NCBI GenBank assembly: GCA_910587455.1
Contig: CAJULK010000007.1
Location: 49,742 to 113,741 of the forward strand
From: an uncultured Christensenellaceae bacterium
GTDB taxonomy: Bacteria > Bacillota > Clostridia > Christensenellales > Pumilibacteraceae
Direction: 5' to 3'
DNA: 64,000 nt
Shown here: piece by piece, positions 1 through 8,356 of the stretch
Layout of the letters: each line of letters begins with the position of its first letter
Numbering within the stretch: the first letter of the stretch is position 1
Notes under the pieces: generated by a model
The model's database searches: none
What the model saw: the letters and a program-made list of their open reading frames with translations, nothing else
What the model was told of the DNA's origin: nothing
Position numbers and translations under genes: made by a program

Positions 1-838
1 GAATGTGCCCGGGCACGACGACACGTGTTTCCACTCCCGCTTTTTCGGCTATATACTTCGCAAGCGCATTGGTCACCGTTGCGTCGCCGCCGCGCTTTTC
101 GAGCCGTTCTTTCTTTTTCATCTTGCTTTCTTCTACCGTCATTGCGCCCTCGGCTACAGCCACTATGCTGAACGCCTTGCCCGAATCGGCTCTGCGCGCA
201 ACGGCTTTCGCCACCTTATCCGCAGAAAACGGTATTTCGGGAAGAAGGATAACGTCGGCACCGCCCGCTATGCCCGAGTACAGCGTAAGCCAGCCTGCCT
301 TGTTGCCCATTATCTCCACCACCATTGTTCTGCCGTGACTCGCCGCAGTGCTGTGCAGCCTGTCGATACACTCCGTCGCAATGTCTACGGCGGTATGGAA
401 TCCGAACGTCACGTCCGTACCCCAAATATCGTTGTCTATAGTTTTGGGCAGCCCGATCACGTTGCACCCTTCGGCGGAAAGAAGCGCAGCCGTCTTGTGC
501 GTGCCTGCGCCGCCCAGCGTCAAAAGACAGTCGAGCCCCATCTTTTTGTAATTCTGCTTCATGAGTTCGAGCCGCGTAACGCTGTTCTCGTCCTCGACGG
601 TCATCAGTTTGAACGGCTGACGGCTCGTGCCGAGTATAGTTCCGCCGAGCGTGAGTATCCCCGTAAAATCCTGCGGTTTGAGCGCGCGGCACTCGCCGCG
701 TATAAGTCCGCCGTACCCGTCCGCTATTCCGATGAGCTGAACGTTCTTTATGTTTTCGAACGCGTATTTGCCGAATCCGCGTATTACAGCATTCAATCCA
801 GGGCAATCGCCGCCCGATGTGAGTATGCCTATTTTCAT
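1..838 (-). CDS. pfkA: 6-phosphofructokinase, 3' end cut by window edge
   Basis: Phosphorylates fructose 6-phosphate to fructose 1,6-bisphosphate in cytosolic glycolysis. About 279 residues are visible and no stop codon occurs before base 1. The N-terminus has the family GGDCPGLNA loop (about residues 9-17), a GGTILGTSR substrate/effector segment and the PKTIDND catalytic signature. The nucleotide-binding loop reads GGAGTHK. The Gly after GG-x is the residue found in ATP-dependent enzymes (PPi enzymes carry Asp there), while the Lys in PKTIDND is common in group III and PPi-type relatives, so ATP use is likely but not proven. The start at 838 follows an AGGAGG ribosome site. A TTGACT-N17-TATAAT promoter lies just upstream, so it appears to be transcribed alone. 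Confidence 0.93.
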   Translation of the reverse strand, partial: MKIGILTSGGDCPGLNAVIRGFGKYAFENIKNVQLIGIADGYGGLIRGECRALKPQDFTGILTLGGTILGTSRQPFKLMTVEDENSVTRLELMKQNYKKMGLDCLLTLGGAGTHKTAALLSAEGCNVIGLPKTIDNDIWGTDVTFGFHTAVDIATECIDRLHSTAASHGRTMVVEIMGNKAGWLTLYSGIAGGADVILLPEIPFSADKVAKAVARRADSGKAFSIVAVAEGAMTVEESKMKKKERLEKRGGDATVTNALAKYIAEKAGVETRVVVPGHI

Positions 839-857
839 AAATTCCTCCTATGATATT

Positions 858-886
858 ATTATACTATCGACGGCTGTTATAGTCAA
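858..886 (-). promoter_or_regulatory. SigA-type promoter of the phosphofructokinase gene
   Basis: On the minus strand TTGACT and TATAAT are separated by 17 bases. The -10 box ends 19 bases before the start codon, leaving room for the AGGAGG ribosome site. Confidence 0.7.
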
Positions 887-902
887 GAAATCGCCGATTT
901 TT

Positions 903-1232
903 TTATTCGCTCAAAAACGCCAACTCGAGGATAGCGACGGCGCGCTCCTGACCGCTCTCGCCGTACCGATTGCCCACCTTCCTGAACGTATCAAGCATAT
1001 GCCGCTCCGCCTCGGAAAGCCGAGCGTCCGACAAGCCCGTATCGCCGTCGCAGTCGCACTCCGAAAGTCCGAGCGCTTTTTCTATGGCTTGAACCGTATC
1101 TATCCGCGGCGAAGGCGTTCTTCCGGAAAAAATGTCTTCGAGTGTGCGTTTGGGAACATTCGATTTTTTAGCAAGCATATCGAAAGTGCATTTCATTTCC
1201 TTTTTACGCTTTTTCCAAATATCAAGATCCAT
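903..1232 (-). CDS. XRE-family helix-turn-helix regulator (109 aa)
   Basis: Residues about 5-55 form a Cro/C1-type helix-turn-helix: a Lys-rich helix, then TFDMLAKKSNVPKRTLEDIFSG as the two-helix DNA reader, then PSPRIDTVQAIEKALGL. The C-terminal half (residues 60-109) is acidic and helical, as in the clostridial family where a short metal-free tail follows the HTH. The start is supported by GAGGTG seven bases upstream of the ATG. The region upstream contains two identical 12-bp palindromes (1308-1348) between this gene and a decayed plus-strand ORF; they are the likely operators, giving autoregulation and control of the divergent gene. The target is inferred from position only. Confidence 0.85.
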   Translation of the reverse strand: MDLDIWKKRKKEMKCTFDMLAKKSNVPKRTLEDIFSGRTPSPRIDTVQAIEKALGLSECDCDGDTGLSDARLSEAERHMLDTFRKVGNRYGESGQERAVAILELAFLSE

Positions 1233-1307
1233 AACGGCACACCTCTAATCAATTATAGAAAAAACCACGAAAAAATGCAATGTGCTGACGCAAAATGCTC
1301 TACAAAC

Positions 1308-1348
1308 ACGATATATCGTAATATTGCACAATCACCACGATATATCGT
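1308..1348. promoter_or_regulatory. Twin palindromic operators ACGATATATCGT
   Basis: The perfect 12-bp palindrome ACGATATATCGT occurs at 1308-1319 and again at 1337-1348, centres 29 bp apart, which places both on nearly the same helix face. They lie between the divergent XRE gene (start 1232) and the plus-strand ORF at 1366, so they are the natural binding sites of that regulator. Binding itself is inferred. Confidence 0.6.
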
Positions 1349-1365
1349 GTGTTTTAAGGAGATGC

Positions 1366-1654
1366 CTGATCGAAACCGCGTTATTCGACCTTATAGACGA
1401 CTGTTTGGCAGAAAAGCGGCTGCGCGACATCGAGCGCGAAAGCGGCTGTTCCACTCTTGCCGAAATAGCGCAAGCGGAAAGAACGCTTAAATGGGTATGC
1501 GACGGCGAAGCGAAGGAATTGTTTGACGGATTCAAATCGCTGTACGTTAATATGATGCACGACAAGTGTTATTTCTTTAACGCACGGCTGCCGAACATCG
1601 GTACATATAGAAATGGAAATTCCGCAAATCACAGACGATTACAAGCGCACTTAA
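1366..1654 (+). pseudogene. Decayed small ORF, DUF6809-like, frameshifted
   Basis: An AAGGAG site at 1356-1361 precedes an open frame with natural-looking composition: an N-terminal helix containing IETALFDLIDDCLAEKR, then ELFDGFKSLYVNMMHD. Near 1570-1580 the sensible sequence jumps to the next frame, where HGCRTSVHIEMEIPQITDDY runs to a TAA at 1652. Joined, the pieces resemble small clostridial DUF6809-type proteins, which have an acidic helical N-terminus and a C-terminal helix of the form GxxxxxxxxxE(I/V). No ATG fits the ribosome site (CTG at 1366 is the nearest in-frame codon), which together with the frameshift suggests decay. The family assignment is weak; it could also be an unrelated small ORF. 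It lies opposite the XRE gene across the twin operators. Confidence 0.3.
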
Positions 1655-1747
1655 AAGCGTCCGGGGTCAGCTATGCTATCGAGCATCTTTTTTATTTTAC
1701 CGTTTCGATCGCATACATGAACGCCGCCGCCCATAAGGACGGTAAGT

Positions 1748-3799
1748 TTATTTTATATCGGTCATCAGCTCGAGCACGTTATCGTAACCTTTTTCCGCCG
1801 CTATCATGGCCGGCGTTACGCCTTCGTTATCCGCACGGTTATAATCCGCACCCTTCTTGATCAAATAACGTGCAACATCCTGATCCCCTGTTCTCAACGA
1901 ATAGTGCAAAGCGGTTTTGCCGTACACGTCCGCGGCACATATATCGGCTCCCGCTCTGAAAAGTTCTTTTATCACGTTTTTGTTGGAGTGTTGGTCGGCC
2001 GCTATAATAAGCGCAGTCCTGCCGCGCGCATCCTTACGGTTTACGTCCGCGCCTGCGGCGAGAATAACGGGCTGCGCACGCTCCGCAAACCAACCGCTTT
2101 CGTACTGCAGCAGCATGAGCGGAGTCATGCCGTCGTTGCGCGGTTCGTCGATCGCCTTGAGCATACCGAGGATCTCTATCCTGTCATTTTCGAGTTTTTC
2201 GCGCTCGGAATATCCGCCGATATAATTTTTTGCGACGACGATATGCGCCGCCGTTTCGCCGTCCACGTTCTTTATTCCGTCGTCCGCGCCGAGTTCGATA
2301 AGAACTTTAGCCGCTTTGGCATTGGCTGTTTCGCACGCAACGTGTAACGGCGTATTGCCTGCCTTAGACGGAGCGTCCTGCGTAACATTTATATCGGCGC
2401 CGTTTTCCGCAAAGACTTTGAGCAAATCGTCATGTCCGTAACGCACCGCTGTATGCATTGCCGATATGCCGCTGTTGTCGAGCACTGTCGCCGATTGAGC
2501 GTCAAACAGCCGCGCAGCGTCCTCGAAGTATGTTATCTTTTTTCCGCCGATGCTCATAGGTACCGGATTTTCCGCCAAAATATGCACCGGCGTTTTGCCG
2601 TCGATTATCGCAGAGTTTATATCGACGCCGAGCGATACAAGTTTTTCTATCGCGCCCACGCCTGCGCGCAAACAGAAACATTTATCACGCAAGCACATCA
2701 CTCTTCCGCGACTGCTTATCTTGTCGGTAAGGCTTATGCCCGCCTTGACCACCATGTCGAGTACCGAACAGGTCGGGTCTTTTCCGAGCGCGTCGGGCAG
2801 GATGTCGGCTATATAGCCTATTTCGTCGTCATCGTCCTCGTCTACGGTGTTTATCAGCTTTTGCGCGAGATACAGACCGATTGCGAGAAAGTCGATTTCG
2901 TCGCCGAAAGCAAACGCATTGGAAGTGATGCGGCGAAAATTGGGCAAGTCAATGTTCAAAAACTTGCTGTCGCCCTCTGCGCCGTTGCTTTTAAGTTCCA
3001 TGCACACGGCGTCCTTTCCGTAGGCGTCCGCGATTTTGAGCGGCGTTTCGCCTTTGGCATTGGCTACGTTGACAAGCTGTTTATTGCCGGCAAGCCGAAG
3101 CGCTGCCGTATTGTGATTATACTTTATCGCAAGCATCAACAGCGTATTGCCTTCGTCGTCCATGTAATCCGTTTTTACGCCCTTGCTCAAAAGAAAATCT
3201 ATAAGCATGCTCGATACGGAATTGTCTTTGCCCGTAATAATGTATATGAGCGGCGTTTTCCCGTCCGCATCCGCGACATCGAAATTATCGCCCAAAAGAC
3301 GCGCTATGGGCAATAACTGATTTCTGCTCTCGTCACGGCAATGAAAACTGAACGAAAGCGGCGGTCTTGTTCCCGCAAGGTAATGATAACACGTTTTGCC
3401 CGAAGCGTCCGCGCGCAACCTGTCCGCACCGCCGTCGATAAGCAGCTTTACCATTTCGAGATTGGTGCGGCTGCACGCGAGCATGAGCGACATTACGCCT
3501 TTGCCCCCGCCGTCCGCGACGTCTACGTCTATCTTACGCCCGATAAGCGTTTTTACCGCATTGTAAAAATTATGCCACACGAGCAAGTGAAAAAGCGTAT
3601 GCTTGCTCGTTCCGACAGGCACGGTAAACAGATCGACGTCAAACTCCGCGGCGCATTTGTCTACGTCCGCAATTTCAGTCGACGAAAACATATCGTAACG
3701 GTACATTCCGTTCGGATCTTCGCCGCACCACGGAACGAACTTGCCTCGGTTGCTCTCGCCCGATTTAACGAGCATTTCGGTAAGCTCTTTAATATCCAT
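1748..3799 (-). CDS. Large ankyrin-repeat protein (683 aa)
   Basis: The protein is built almost entirely of ankyrin repeats of about 33 residues. Recognisable copies include GNTPLHVACETANAKAAKVL, RGRTALIIAADQHSN and YGKTALHYSLRTGDQDVARY, with the usual ELGAD/KKGAD turns. Roughly a dozen or more repeats can be counted; residues 1-70 and about 280-370 are less regular. No signal peptide or membrane segment is visible, so it is probably cytosolic and binds other proteins; its partner is unknown. It follows a second ankyrin gene by 12 bases, and both are probably read from the promoter at 4822-4850. Such arrays occur in gut Firmicutes and are not in themselves evidence of an effector. Confidence 0.88.
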   Translation of the reverse strand: MDIKELTEMLVKSGESNRGKFVPWCGEDPNGMYRYDMFSSTEIADVDKCAAEFDVDLFTVPVGTSKHTLFHLLVWHNFYNAVKTLIGRKIDVDVADGGGKGVMSLMLACSRTNLEMVKLLIDGGADRLRADASGKTCYHYLAGTRPPLSFSFHCRDESRNQLLPIARLLGDNFDVADADGKTPLIYIITGKDNSVSSMLIDFLLSKGVKTDYMDDEGNTLLMLAIKYNHNTAALRLAGNKQLVNVANAKGETPLKIADAYGKDAVCMELKSNGAEGDSKFLNIDLPNFRRITSNAFAFGDEIDFLAIGLYLAQKLINTVDEDDDDEIGYIADILPDALGKDPTCSVLDMVVKAGISLTDKISSRGRVMCLRDKCFCLRAGVGAIEKLVSLGVDINSAIIDGKTPVHILAENPVPMSIGGKKITYFEDAARLFDAQSATVLDNSGISAMHTAVRYGHDDLLKVFAENGADINVTQDAPSKAGNTPLHVACETANAKAAKVLIELGADDGIKNVDGETAAHIVVAKNYIGGYSEREKLENDRIEILGMLKAIDEPRNDGMTPLMLLQYESGWFAERAQPVILAAGADVNRKDARGRTALIIAADQHSNKNVIKELFRAGADICAADVYGKTALHYSLRTGDQDVARYLIKKGADYNRADNEGVTPAMIAAEKGYDNVLELMTDIK

Positions 3800-3811
3800 T
3801 GCCGCCGCTCC

Positions 3812-4783
3812 TCAGTTTTCCGCACCGGCGACGATAAGTTTTTCGACAATATCGTTGTTGCCGCTTTCGGCAGCGTAATACAACGCAGTGTGCCCGTTGA
3901 GATCGGACGCCGAAACGTCCGCTCCGCCGTCGAGAAGCGCCCCGACGACAAAATTATATCCGCCGCGCGTCGCGAGTATGAGCGCCGTTTCACCCGAATC
4001 GTTGCGTTCGTCGGGCTTGGCGCCGCCCGCCAAAAGTTTTTTGACAAGCCGCTCGTTGCCGTTTTTCGCCGCGAAGTGCAGCGGCGCGTTTCCGTACTCT
4101 CCGCATATATTCGCGTCCGCACCCGCATCGAGTAAAAGCTCGACAATGAGAAGATTGTTCTCTTCCGCAGCGGTGCATAACGGCGTGAACTTTGCGTCAT
4201 TGCGCGCGTTAACATCGCACTTTCCGCTTGCGAGCATAGCTTTCACGACTTCGCTCTGCCCGTTGTAGCATGCCTGATGCAGCGGCGTATTTCCGTAAGC
4301 GTCAGCAGTATCGGCGTCGGGCGACATCGCGTCTATCAGCTGTACAAGCCCGAACGCATTTGCGTAGTCGAACGCGGTATGTCCCGAATTGTCCGCAACA
4401 GATGTATCCGCGCCGAGTTCCAAAATATATTTGGCGGCCTCCGCTTTTTTGGCTTCCACCGCATACATGAGCACCGTTTTACCTTCTTTATCCGCCGCGT
4501 TTACATCGGCACCGCCGTCGGCGACGAGCTTTATGACCTCTCTGTTTCCGGATACAGCTGCAAAGTGCAACGGGGTGACGCTCGTATTGGATACGGCGTT
4601 CACGTTCGCGCCTTTGTCGAGAAGCATTTTGACGATATCCTTATAGCCCTTTTTGCAAGCGTAGTGCAGCGACGAAAAGCCTTGTCCGTCCACTGCGTCG
4701 ACGTTTATCCCGTCCTTTTTCAAAAACGCGATGACCACGCCCTTTTGCCCGTTCTGGCACGCTTTAAGCAATAGCTGTTCCAT
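3812..4783 (-). CDS. Ankyrin-repeat protein (323 aa)
   Basis: About nine consecutive ankyrin repeats fill the chain from residue 2 to 322, with near-consensus units such as GFSSLHYACKKGYKDIVKML, TSVTPLHFAAVSGNREVIKL and NAPLHFAAKNGNERLVKKLL, each ended by a DKGANVN- or DGGADV-type hairpin. There is no secretion signal or transmembrane helix, so it is predicted to be a cytosolic protein-binding solenoid of unknown partner. The GGAGG site before the ATG at 4783 is strong, and a TTGACA-N17-TATAAT promoter lies about 40 bases upstream. It is the first gene of a two-gene operon with the longer ankyrin protein, possibly a duplication product. Confidence 0.9.
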   Translation of the reverse strand: MEQLLLKACQNGQKGVVIAFLKKDGINVDAVDGQGFSSLHYACKKGYKDIVKMLLDKGANVNAVSNTSVTPLHFAAVSGNREVIKLVADGGADVNAADKEGKTVLMYAVEAKKAEAAKYILELGADTSVADNSGHTAFDYANAFGLVQLIDAMSPDADTADAYGNTPLHQACYNGQSEVVKAMLASGKCDVNARNDAKFTPLCTAAEENNLLIVELLLDAGADANICGEYGNAPLHFAAKNGNERLVKKLLAGGAKPDERNDSGETALILATRGGYNFVVGALLDGGADVSASDLNGHTALYYAAESGNNDIVEKLIVAGAEN

Positions 4784-4821
4784 ATATACCTCCGCTTATA
4801 ACGCTGTATAAATACCGATAT

Positions 4822-4850
4822 ATTATATATCGCTCGAATTATTTTGTCAA
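4822..4850 (-). promoter_or_regulatory. Promoter of the ankyrin operon
   Basis: Minus-strand TTGACA, 17-base spacer, TATAAT: a perfect consensus housekeeping promoter, about 38 bases ahead of the first ankyrin gene. Confidence 0.78.
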
Positions 4851-4908
4851 GATTTCTTTATCGCACGCAATATCTCGCAGCTTTGACAAATTAAATTATC
4901 GAAAGCTA

Positions 4909-4937
4909 TTGAAAAACTTGCGCGCATATGATATAAT
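4909..4937 (+). promoter_or_regulatory. Promoter of the flavin-reductase-like gene
   Basis: Plus-strand TTGAAA at 4909-4914 and TATAAT at 4932-4937 are separated by 17 bases, 28 bases before the ATG at 4966. Confidence 0.75.
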
Positions 4938-4965
4938 TGTAAGACAAACAGTAACAGAGGTAACG

Positions 4966-5454
4966 ATGAAGGGGATTTTTACCGACAAGGACGCGGCAAC
5001 GTTATTAAAAGCGCTGAATTCGACAGGCATATTCGCGACGTGCGGACGGAAAACGCCCAACGTCATGGTAGCGCATTGGGGCACGCTCGGCAAGCTGTGG
5101 GGGCGCAACGTATTTTTGCTGCCCATACGCAGTTCGAAGTATTCGTACCAAATAGTATCGCAGACAAAGAGTTTTGCGCTGAACATCCCCGCCCGCGATA
5201 TGCGAACGGAGATAGCGCTGTGCGACACGCTGTCCGGCTTTAACTGCAACAAGTTCGAAGCGCTCGGGCTTCATCCCAAGCGCGCGCGGTCGATTGACGC
5301 ATACGTGCTCGGCGGCAGCGGGCTCGTCGTAGAATGTACCCTCGTAGCGTCGATTCCGCCCGAAGCCGTTTGTCAAGTGACCGACGGACTTTTGCCGCAA
5401 GGCCGCGCGCATACGCTTTTTGCGGGAGAAATCATAGACTGCTATCGCCTGTGA
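4966..5454 (+). CDS. Flavin reductase-like / FMN-binding domain protein (162 aa)
   Basis: The sequence resembles the flavin reductase-like (split-barrel, FMN-binding) family: an N-terminal strand with CGRKTPNVMVAHWGTLGKLW, a central VFLLPIRSSKYSYQIVSQTKSFALNIP that matches the family pattern of a conserved R/K-rich loop before FxVNLP, and a C-terminal LFAGEIIDCY strand matching the usual HxIFxGEVxD motif. Such proteins bind FMN and reduce flavin or act as small flavoproteins; no substrate can be assigned. The ATG at 4966 is preferred over an upstream in-frame codon because it follows the promoter at 4909-4937 and a CAGAGG site. It is monocistronic and ends before a bidirectional hairpin. Confidence 0.78.
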   Translation: MKGIFTDKDAATLLKALNSTGIFATCGRKTPNVMVAHWGTLGKLWGRNVFLLPIRSSKYSYQIVSQTKSFALNIPARDMRTEIALCDTLSGFNCNKFEALGLHPKRARSIDAYVLGGSGLVVECTLVASIPPEAVCQVTDGLLPQGRAHTLFAGEIIDCYRL

Positions 5455-5550
5455 CCGAAACGCGCTCTGCCGTGTTACGGCATAAAACAAAAACCGTCAT
5501 TACGCATTTCGATAAATAAACAATCGATACTGCGCATGTTAAGCAAAATA

Positions 5551-5582
5551 AAGGCTCTCGGGTATTCTATCCGAAAGCCTTT
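5551..5582. terminator. Bidirectional terminator between converging genes
   Basis: AAGGCT...TCGG, a short loop, CCGA.AGCCTT followed by TTTATT on the plus strand, with an A-rich stretch on the other side that gives a T-run in the minus direction. It separates the plus-strand flavoprotein gene from the minus-strand Sel1 gene. Confidence 0.65.
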
Positions 5583-5618
5583 TATTACAAGCATGTCAAA
5601 CGTGTTTATAAATCGACT

Positions 5619-6820
5619 TTAACTTTTCTTTAGCCGTTCGACCGCTTTTTCGGCGTCTTCGTCGCCCTGTTCGGCTGCTTTTTTGTACCATTTCACAGCT
5701 TTTTCAAGGTCTTTTTTCACGCCCCTGCCGAGTTCCAAACATACGGCTAAATTGTATTGCGCAAGTATATGTTCCTGTCTTGCCGCTTTTCTGTACCATT
5801 GCACGGCCTTTTTAAGGTTTTTTCTACGCGCACGCCGTCTTCATAACATACGGCTAAATTAAACTGCGCGCGATCATCGCCTTGTTCCGCCGAACGCTCG
5901 TACCAATACGCGGCTTTCTCGACGTCTTTTTCTATGCCCACGCCGTCTTCATAACAAATACCTAAGCGGTATTGTGATTCCATATCGCCGCCAATCGCCG
6001 CCTGACCGTACCAATAAGCCATTTTTGCGTCGTCTTGTTCTACGACTTCGCCGTTTGCGTAATAGATCGCCAAACGCTTCTGCGCTATTACGTTTCCGCT
6101 ATTTGCGGCTTGCTTGTACCAATAAACGCTCTTTTCCAAGTCCCGACCGGAGTAATATCCCGTCTGATACCAAAGCCCCAAACGGTATTGCGCTTTGGCG
6201 TAACCGTTCTTTCCCGATTGCTCATACCAATACAATGCTTTTTCAATGCAATCCGTTTCGTCTGCCAAGTTCCGTTCGCAATACGAGCCGTACTCATACT
6301 GCGCTTTTGCATTTCCCTGTTCGGCGGCTTGCCCATACCAGTAAGAGGCTTTTTCGAGACCGCTTATGCCTAAGCCGGCGTTTCCAAAATATCGGGCGAC
6401 TTTCATTTGCGAATCGAGATCGCCTTGTTCGGCGGCTTTTAACTCTTCTTCCAAATCGATATCAAGCCCGTTATTTCTTTTGCGTTCCTCTTGTAATCTT
6501 ATTATTTCGCGTATCGTTTTGACTTCTTCGATCGCTTCGCCGTCGCCTTGTTCGGCGGCTTTGCCGTACCAATACAGTGCCTTATCGAAATCTTTTTCAA
6601 CGCACATACCGTAGTTATAGCCGTTTCTGTAATTACAGCCCAACCACGACTGCGCTTTTAAGTATCCCCGATTTGCCGACTGCTCGTACCAATATAAAGC
6701 CTTTTCGAAATCTTCTTCTACGCCGTTGGCTTTGTGATAGCATAGTGCCAGCTTATACTGCGCCTCTACGTCGCCGTTTTCCGCCAGCTTTAACAGCTCA
6801 TCGAAGCCGATCTCACTCAT
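5619..6820 (-). pseudogene. Sel1-repeat protein with a one-base frameshift
   Basis: Residues 1 to about 335 are tandem Sel1-like (TPR-type) repeats of about 36 residues with the family pattern A-x-Y-x-L-G-x-x-Y-x-x-G-x-G-V-x-x-D-x-x-K-A-x-x-W-Y-x-x-A-A-x-x-G. The first frame runs from 6820 to a stop near 5747 and loses the repeat pattern after GVRVEKTLK. The next frame resumes exactly in register with KAVQWYRKAARQEH and continues to a stop at 5619. The break lies at short A runs (T runs on the plus strand at 5809-5813 and 5818-5823), where one missing A restores a single 400-residue protein. Sel1 proteins are protein-interaction scaffolds, and none of the neighbours identifies a partner. It may be a true pseudogene, a phase-variable homopolymer, or an assembly error. 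Confidence 0.85.
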
Positions 6821-6869
6821 ATCTCCTTACTCGTTATTCATACTTATTCCCATGCACGGTTATACGTCG

Positions 6870-7388
6870 TCAGTCCACTACCGTTACGGACTTTATGACG
6901 ATGGGATTGAACGGCATATCGGAAAACTGCTGCCATCTGCCCGTTTTTGCTTTTCCGTACTTGACCGCGGTTTTTACGCTCGCGTCATCGGCGCATCGTC
7001 CGAAAGCGGCATACTCGCCGTCGAGATGCGGCGTATTGGCGACGCAGATAAAGAACTGCGACGACGCGCTGTCCTTGACAGCCGTGCGCGCCATTGATAT
7101 CACGCCCTTTTCGTGACGGATATTGTTGGGCACGCCGTTGGACGCAAACTCGCCCTTTATGGTCTCCGCCTGCTTGGGAATGAGCCCGTAGCGTTCGTCA
7201 TAGGTAAAGCCGCCGCCCTGTATCATAAACCCGTCTATAACGCGATGAAAGCACAGCCCGTCGTAAAATCCTGACTTTGCGAGCTTAACGAAGTTGGCTA
7301 CGGTGATCGGGGCTATATCGGGATAAAGCTCGAGATTGATAATACCGCCATCCTCAAACTCGATTCTCGCTTTGACAATGTTTTCCAT
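6870..7388 (-). CDS. Peptidyl-prolyl cis-trans isomerase, cyclophilin type (172 aa)
   Basis: Catalyses cis-trans isomerisation of proline peptide bonds during protein folding. Family motifs are clear: APITVANFVKLAKSGFYDGL, FHRVIDGFMIQGG with the catalytic Arg, SASSQFFICV, and the HLDGEYAAFGR loop. At 172 residues it matches the length of a minimal single-domain bacterial enzyme. There is no signal peptide, so it is cytosolic. The AAAGGAG site upstream of 7388 fixes the start. It follows the dus gene by 32 bases and may be the last gene of the pepF-mazG-dus group. Confidence 0.93.
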   Translation of the reverse strand: MENIVKARIEFEDGGIINLELYPDIAPITVANFVKLAKSGFYDGLCFHRVIDGFMIQGGGFTYDERYGLIPKQAETIKGEFASNGVPNNIRHEKGVISMARTAVKDSASSQFFICVANTPHLDGEYAAFGRCADDASVKTAVKYGKAKTGRWQQFSDMPFNPIVIKSVTVVD

Positions 7389-7420
7389 AACACATTCTCC
7401 TTTGTATTATATATAACAGT

Positions 7421-8338
7421 TTAACACGGATTTATGCCCTTGTCAAGCGCCGCGTAAACCTGCGCGACCGAGCTTGCGACATTGACCGCGGCGCGCAGCG
7501 CCTTGCCGCCCGCCACGCCCTTAAAATAGTGCACGAAAAACTTTCGCGCTTGATTTACCGTGTAACGTTCGTCGAAGTATTGAGACAAAAGCCGCACGTG
7601 CCGCCGCGTCGTTTCGAACGGATCGCACACGCCGCCCGTAAACACGGCGGGATTGCCGAGCGCCGCTCTGCCTATCATGACCGCCGAAAAAACTTTCAAA
7701 AGCCGCTCGGTGTTTTCCGCGTTTGCGTCGCCGCTGTAAATGACCGGGATCCGCGCGGACTTTGCCAGCGCTTCCGCCTTGGCTACGTCGGACACGCCCG
7801 AATAACGCTGCTCGGCATACCTGCCGTGAACGGTCACCGCCGAAGCGCCCGCCTCCGTCACACGCTCTATAAGCTCGCCCGCGCAGTCGTCGCCGTTGCC
7901 GAAGCCGAGCCGCGTTTTGACGGTGATCGGCTTATCGGTAGCATCGGCGAGCGCCGCAATTATTCTGCCCGCGCGCTTCGGATCGCGCAAAAGCGCCGAC
8001 CCGTCGCCGTTCTTTACGATCTTGGGCATGGGACAGCCCATATTAACGTCGATGATATCGCTTTGCACAAGGCTCGCCGCCCGCGCGAAATCGTCGGGCT
8101 CGCTGCCGAAAAGCTGCACGCACGACGGGCTTTCGACGGGCGAAACGCGCATAAGCTCCGACGTTGCTTCGCTACCGTAAACAAGCCCGCGCACCGATAC
8201 CATTTCGGTCACGGTAAACCCCGCTCCGCAGCCTTTGCACAGTTCGCGGAACGCGATGTCGGTATAACCCGCCATGGGCGCAAGCCACAGTCTGCCGACT
8301 TCGTATTTACCTATCTTCACCGTTCCTGCGTTTGACAC
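7421..8338 (-). CDS. dus: tRNA-dihydrouridine synthase (305 aa)
   Basis: Reduces uridines in the tRNA D-loop with an FMN cofactor and NADPH. The TIM-barrel domain (residues 10 to about 240) has LAPMAGYTDIAFRELC, the VQLFGSEPDD strand, the active-site Cys in DVNMGCPMPKIVKNGDGSAL, VKTRLGF, VHGRYAEQRYSG and IPVIYSGDAN. A C-terminal helical tRNA-binding domain follows. The length is about right for DusB-type proteins. The start is a GTG at 8338 with no strong ribosome site, which fits translational coupling to mazG 18 bases upstream. Confidence 0.93.
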   Translation of the reverse strand: MSNAGTVKIGKYEVGRLWLAPMAGYTDIAFRELCKGCGAGFTVTEMVSVRGLVYGSEATSELMRVSPVESPSCVQLFGSEPDDFARAASLVQSDIIDVNMGCPMPKIVKNGDGSALLRDPKRAGRIIAALADATDKPITVKTRLGFGNGDDCAGELIERVTEAGASAVTVHGRYAEQRYSGVSDVAKAEALAKSARIPVIYSGDANAENTERLLKVFSAVMIGRAALGNPAVFTGGVCDPFETTRRHVRLLSQYFDERYTVNQARKFFVHYFKGVAGGKALRAAVNVASSVAQVYAALDKGINPC

Positions 8339-8356
8339 CGTAATAAAAGCCGTCGT

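Noticed and set aside
5800..5825. Programmed -1 frameshift in the Sel1 gene
   Set aside because: No in-frame X-XXY-YYZ slippery heptamer; a single-base change in an A run is simpler.
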